From Proteus terrae subsp. cibarius (GTDB lineage Bacteria > Pseudomonadota > Gammaproteobacteria > Enterobacterales > Enterobacteriaceae): a stretch of DNA of 64,000 nucleotides. The position numbers and the translations under genes were made by a program. Under the pieces are notes generated by a model. That model saw only the letters and a program-made list of their open reading frames with translations. It did no database searches and was not told where the DNA came from. This document shows, piece after piece, positions 59,470 to 64,000 of this stretch. The stretch lies in NCBI RefSeq assembly GCF_011045835.1, contig NZ_CP047349.1, positions 620,001-684,000 on the forward strand. The letters are read 5' to 3'. Every line of letters begins with the position of its first letter. The first letter of the stretch is position 1.

Positions 59470-60072
59470 TTACAGTTTGCCAGAGTTCGCTTTCAGGTAT
59501 TTAGCAACGCCGTCTGGAGATGCGCCCATACCTTCTTGACCTTTTTCCCACTGTGCAGGGCAAACATCACCGTGCTCTTCGTGGAATTGCAGTGCATCGA
59601 CCATACGGATCATTTCGTCGATATTACGGCCTAATGGCAGATCGTTAACGACCTGATGACGAACAACACCTTCTTTGTCGATCAGGAATGAACCACGCAG
59701 TGCAACGCCTGCTTCTGGATGTTCGATACCGTAAGCTTTGATGATGTCGTGTTTGATATCAGCAACCATTGGGTATTTAACTTCACCAATACCACCGTCA
59801 TCAATAGGAGTTTTACGCCATGCGTTATGAACGAATTCTGAGTCCATAGAAACGCCGATGATTTCAACACCACGTTTTTGGAACTCTTCGAAACGGTGAT
59901 CAAATGCAATCAGCTCTGAAGGGCAAACGAAAGTGAAATCCATTGGCCAGAAGAAAATAACGGCAGGTTTGCCTTTGATAAATGAATGCAAGTTGAAATC
60001 ATTAACAATCTCACCATTACCTAAAACGGCAGCAGCTGTGAAATCAGGGGCTTTGCGAGTAACCAGAACCAT
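59470..60072 (-). CDS. tsaA: typical 2-Cys peroxiredoxin (AhpC/TsaA type)
   Basis: A thioredoxin-fold peroxidase that reduces H2O2 and organic peroxides. The 200-residue product starting MVLVTRKAPDFTAAAVLG carries the peroxidatic Cys in FTFVCPSELIAF (about 51) and the resolving Cys in HGDVCPAQWEKG (about 169), and ends with the YF-type helix region. It matches Salmonella TsaA, which likewise lies near acpH-queA-tgt. I chose ATG 60072 because AGGAG lies eight bases upstream; the frame stays open 39 bases further without support. Its upstream region is filled by three palindromic repeats, so its promoter lies in or beyond them. Confidence 0.93.
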   Translation of the reverse strand: MVLVTRKAPDFTAAAVLGNGEIVNDFNLHSFIKGKPAVIFFWPMDFTFVCPSELIAFDHRFEEFQKRGVEIIGVSMDSEFVHNAWRKTPIDDGGIGEVKYPMVADIKHDIIKAYGIEHPEAGVALRGSFLIDKEGVVRHQVVNDLPLGRNIDEMIRMVDALQFHEEHGDVCPAQWEKGQEGMGASPDGVAKYLKANSGKL

Positions 60073-60105
60073 AATGTACTCCTGTAAATTGAAAGAGTTT
60101 ATACT

Positions 60106-60458
60106 CGTCATATTTCAAGTTGTAGCGTTGTTGACTGCGTTCATTCGCACTAGTCACATACTTTTGTATGCTCCTAGTAGCTCATTCACTTGTCGCCTAG
60201 CTACACCTTGAACTATTTAGAGTATTTATTCGTCATATTTCAAGTTGTAGCGTTGTTGACTGCGTTCATTCGCACTAGTCACATACTTTTGTATGCTCCT
60301 AGTAGCTCATTTACCTGTCGCCTAGCTACACCTTGAACTATTTAGAGTATTTATTCGTCATATTTCAAGTTGTAGCGTTGTTGACTGCGTTCATTCGCAC
60401 TAGTCACATACTTTTGTATGCTCCTAGTAGCTCATTTACTTGTCGCCTAGCTACACCT
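60106..60458. repeat. three tandem copies of a 125-bp palindromic intergenic repeat
   Basis: Units begin at 60106, 60231 and 60356, exactly 125 bases apart; the third breaks off after about 103 bases. The copies are almost identical (differences such as TTCACTTG, TTACCTG and TTACTTG near their ends). Each unit is an imperfect palindrome: outer arms TCAAGTTGTAGC and GCTACACCTTGA, inner arms ACTAG...CATAC and GTATG...CTAGT around TTTT. It resembles the intergenic palindromic elements known in Yersinia, Serratia and Photorhabdus relatives (ERIC/YPAL-like, RNA-hairpin forming). It sits between tsaA and acpH; the rest up to 60764 has no gene. Confidence 0.85.
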
Positions 60459-60764
60459 CAGTAAATTCAGGGTGCATACCCTGTTTTAAATGATGCATAC
60501 AGCATAAATAATCAATCGCTATTGATAAAGTTAAACAGAACAATCTATTTGATAGATTATAACTATTAGTTTAATACAATAAAGTAGGATTATTTATGAC
60601 TCCTTGTATAACGATTCATTCTAATCAACTTTGGAAATGAATACTATGCTTGTTAACAATTCGTTACGAATAATATGATAAATTGACTCAGCATCTCTTT
60701 GATATATCAAATGTAATTCGACAATATGACAAAAAGATGAAACTCAAAATGGTAGTTAAATGTA

Positions 60765-61352
60765 TCAGTCATCAAGTTGGTGTTGCTGTGCTCTTTCTAG
60801 CAATTGTGGATAAAACTGCCAAAAAATCTCACTTAATTCATCGTAATGTGTTTCTAGTACGATATAAGAGCCCGCAAGTGCGCTTAATCGCGGTCTTCTT
60901 CTCGCCATTCCTTTTAATGTTTGAGCAATATAGGCCTTGTCCGCATAACGAATTAACCAAGATTGTGACCATAAATATTCGTTGAGCTCTTGGAATTTTT
61001 CAGGTGTTTGCCATAAATCTGGTTCAATAATATTTCGAGTCTTGGTGACAAATTCAGTCAATGGTATATTCGGTTCAAATTTTGACCAATTTAAAGAAAG
61101 AAAATGATCCCAAAAAACATCTAAGGTAATCGGTGAAACTCGGCGATATTCATCAGGAAATAAAAGGCGAGCTTGTTTGACTAATGGGTGAGTATCAGTG
61201 AGTACATCAATACGTCTATGCATACGAATACCCTCAATAACAGTTTGGCTGTAATCAGAGCTAGGTGCGCCTTTGACGTAATCTGCCATCATATTGCCTA
61301 ATAGAGAGCTTTTTGCCCTAAAGGCCAGATGTAAGTGAGCAAGATAATTCAT
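60765..61352 (-). CDS. acpH: acyl carrier protein phosphodiesterase
   Basis: AcpH removes the 4'-phosphopantetheine arm from holo-ACP. The 195-residue protein matches E. coli AcpH: MNYLAHLHLAFRAKSSLLGN at the start, GIRMHRRIDVLTDTHPLVKQ (HD-like metal residues), ITLDVFWDHFLSLNWS, NEYLWSQSWLIRYADKAYI and MARRRPRLSALAGSY. I chose ATG 61352 by this homology; the frame is open 48 bases upstream. It is divergent from queA, the arrangement seen in E. coli. Confidence 0.92.
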   Translation of the reverse strand: MNYLAHLHLAFRAKSSLLGNMMADYVKGAPSSDYSQTVIEGIRMHRRIDVLTDTHPLVKQARLLFPDEYRRVSPITLDVFWDHFLSLNWSKFEPNIPLTEFVTKTRNIIEPDLWQTPEKFQELNEYLWSQSWLIRYADKAYIAQTLKGMARRRPRLSALAGSYIVLETHYDELSEIFWQFYPQLLERAQQHQLDD

Positions 61353-61459
61353 CTCATCATCATAGCGCTTTTTGAATAAAAAAGGGCTTCTTTGTTGCAC
61401 TGATAAGCTGGCAGCACTAGACTAGTCCGCCTGTTTTTTATGAAAGTAGTCGTTTAATT

Positions 61460-62533
61460 ATGCGTGTATCAGACTTTACATTTGAATTGCCAGAAGCCTT
61501 GATTGCTCACTATCCTCAACCTCAACGCAGTGGTTGTCGTTTGCTCTCTTTAGAAGGTGAGACTGGTGCTTTATCACACGGTATTTTTACCGATGTGTTA
61601 GATAAAATAAATGCTGGTGATCTACTGGTTTTTAATAATACTCGCGTGATCCCTGCGCGTATTTATGGCCGTAAAGCGTCAGGCGGTAAAATCGAAGTGT
61701 TAGTTGAGCGTATGCTTGATGAACATCGTGTGCTTGCCCATGTTAGAGCCTCTAAATCACCCAAAGAAGGCGCGGCGCTTGTGCTAGGTGAAGATGAAAG
61801 TGTACAAGCAACTATGGTTGCGCGTCATGATACACTTTTTGAAATTCGTTTTGATGATGAAAGAGATGTTCTCACCATCCTAAATAGCATTGGGCATATG
61901 CCTTTACCCCCTTATATTGATCGCCCAGATGAAGAATCTGATAAAGAGCTTTATCAAACGGTCTATAATGAACGTCCAGGTGCTGTCGCTGCACCGACTG
62001 CGGGATTACACTTTGATGAACCATTACTTCAAGCCTTAAAAGAAAAAGGTGTGGAGATGGCATTTGTCACACTGCATGTTGGTGCGGGGACTTTCCAACC
62101 AGTGCGTGTTGATAACATCGAAGAACACACAATGCATTCTGAATATGCAGAAGTACCACAAGATGTGGTTGATGCTGTATTAGCATGTAAAGCGCGTGGT
62201 AATCGAGTGATTGCAGTGGGTACAACTTCTGTTCGTTCTTTAGAAAGTGCTGCGAAAGCAACAAAAGATGCGTTAATCGCGCCTTTCTTCGATGATACCC
62301 AAATCTTTATTTATCCGGGTTACCAATATCAAATTATTGATGCATTGATTACGAATTTCCATTTGCCTGAATCAACTTTAATCATGCTGGTTTCTGCTTT
62401 TGCAGGGTATAAAAATACCATGAATGCATATAAAGAAGCTGTTGAGCAAGAGTATCGTTTTTTCAGTTATGGTGATGCGATGTTTATTACTCGTAATCCT
62501 TTAGCTATTAATGAAAAAGTAGGACAAGAATAA
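61460..62533 (+). CDS. queA: S-adenosylmethionine:tRNA ribosyltransferase-isomerase
   Basis: QueA moves the ribosyl group of SAM onto preQ1 in tRNA, giving epoxyqueuosine. The 357 residues (E. coli 356) show [20 protein letters not shown] at the N-terminus, [14 protein letters not shown] near 57, [12 protein letters not shown] near 177, [13 protein letters not shown] near 199, and [19 protein letters not shown] near 296. It precedes tgt, whose product supplies its substrate; about 180 bases separate them, more than in E. coli, with AT-rich DNA and a weak hairpin between. Confidence 0.97.
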   Translation: MRVSDFTFELPEALIAHYPQPQRSGCRLLSLEGETGALSHGIFTDVLDKINAGDLLVFNNTRVIPARIYGRKASGGKIEVLVERMLDEHRVLAHVRASKSPKEGAALVLGEDESVQATMVARHDTLFEIRFDDERDVLTILNSIGHMPLPPYIDRPDEESDKELYQTVYNERPGAVAAPTAGLHFDEPLLQALKEKGVEMAFVTLHVGAGTFQPVRVDNIEEHTMHSEYAEVPQDVVDAVLACKARGNRVIAVGTTSVRSLESAAKATKDALIAPFFDDTQIFIYPGYQYQIIDALITNFHLPESTLIMLVSAFAGYKNTMNAYKEAVEQEYRFFSYGDAMFITRNPLAINEKVGQE

Positions 62534-62716
62534 AGATTTATTATTCTTTTTAACGTTTTTCTTCGTTTTATGAATTGTTATTTCAACTTTATTGCTTAAT
62601 CCCTTTGACTAAGCACGGATTTTTGTTGAAGTAACATATACAGCTGTCTAACAAATGATTAGAATGTGCTGTTTTTTATTGCGCATTGGACTGTTTTTCT
62701 GATGCTTGGAGGATGA

Positions 62717-63859
<1,143 letters not shown>

Positions 63860-63870
63860 TGTATACGAGA

Positions 63871-63900
63871 AAGCCCAATTCTGTGTATGATATTGGGCTT
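63871..63900 (+). terminator. stem-loop between tgt and yajC
   Basis: AAGCCCAAT (63871-63879) pairs with ATTGGGCTT (63892-63900). No T run follows, so it may attenuate rather than end transcription into yajC-secDF. Confidence 0.45.
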
Positions 63901-63944
63901 ATAACTTGAATATCGTCGATATCGACAACAATGAGGAAAAGTGA

Positions 63945-64000
63945 ATGAGTTTTTTCATTTCTGATGCTGTAGCTTCTGCTGGACAAGCAGCACCTGAAGC
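63945..64000 (+). CDS. yajC: SecDF-associated membrane protein YajC, N-terminal start (partial)
   Basis: The frame from ATG 63945 reads MSFFISDAVASAGQAAPEA and is cut by the window edge. This matches the N-terminus of YajC, a small inner-membrane protein of the SecDF-YajC translocase accessory complex, and tgt-yajC-secD-secF is the conserved order. GAGGAAAAG precedes the start. Confidence 0.88.
   Translation, partial: MSFFISDAVASAGQAAPE

Noticed and set aside
60106..60458. CRISPR array interpretation of the repeated units
   Set aside because: The 125-bp units abut with no unique spacers and are palindromic over their full length; no cas genes are nearby.
60683..60985. 100-codon frame on the plus strand opposite acpH
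   Set aside because: Most of it is antisense to the well-supported acpH gene and it shows no recognisable domain.
62591..62613. Terminator between queA and tgt
   Set aside because: The TGCTTA/TAAGCA stem is only six pairs around a long loop and the downstream T stretch is not directly attached.

Overview
The window reads as a chromosomal segment of an AT-rich gammaproteobacterium of the Enterobacterales, most likely Proteus or a close Morganellaceae relative. That assignment is an inference from strongly E. coli-like proteins and gene order (dapB-carAB; dkgA-yqhD-yghB-metC-exbB-exbD-hyb; yedE-yedF; sbcC-sbcD / phoB-phoR-brnQ; tsaA-acpH-queA-tgt-yajC) carried in clearly AT-rich DNA with long AT-rich spacers. 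I see no rRNA, tRNA, insertion sequence, prophage or CRISPR array.

Layout. 1-5.1 kb: 3' end of dapB, then carA (TTG start) and carB. 5.2-12.3 kb: a 2358-residue LysM/inverse-autotransporter/Ig-repeat adhesin on the minus strand. 12.5-19.4 kb: dkgA-yqhD, a methyltransferase, yghB, metC and exbB-exbD, with an E. coli-like order. 19.4-21.3 kb: a long AT-rich spacer with a possible small RNA, a Fur-like box and a perfect FNR site. 21.3-31.0 kb: an anaerobic hydrogenase-2 operon, hybOABCDE followed directly by hypB (very histidine-rich), hybG/hypC, hypD and hypE; no hypA/hybF is present here. 31.1-32.6 kb: a short leader ORF, yedE and yedF. 32.7-33.6 kb: rdgC. 33.6-34.9 kb: a 1.3 kb spacer with five CRP-like sites. 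34.9-40.7 kb: porin, cpdB, RNase T2 lipoprotein and 5'-nucleotidase lipoprotein, which together look like an RNA-scavenging operon. 40.9-46.6 kb: a nitroreductase and sbcC/sbcD on the minus strand. 46.8-50.7 kb: phoB-phoR with a three-repeat Pho box, and brnQ. 50.7-56.8 kb: the ydhYVWXUT oxidoreductase operon on the minus strand. 57.4-60.1 kb: ggt and the peroxiredoxin tsaA. 60.1-60.5 kb: three tandem 125-bp palindromic repeat units. 60.8-64 kb: acpH, queA, tgt and the start of yajC.

How it fits together. Two anaerobic respiratory modules share the window: the Ni-Fe hydrogenase with its maturation genes, and the AOR-family YdhV complex. Each has an FNR-like site upstream, perfect for hyb and imperfect for ydh. 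Nutrient acquisition is the second theme: Fur-controlled ExbBD, Pho-controlled PhoBR, branched-chain amino acid uptake, gamma-glutamyl peptide use, thiosulfate/selenium-type sulfur handling, and a CRP-linked periplasmic pathway from RNA to nucleosides.

The most interesting signals are the porin/CpdB/RNase T2/nucleotidase operon with its CRP site array; a perfect 9-residue repeat register running through the uncharacterised YdhT-position protein; the short leader ORF with mutually exclusive hairpins in front of yedE; and the candidate small RNA between exbD and hybO.
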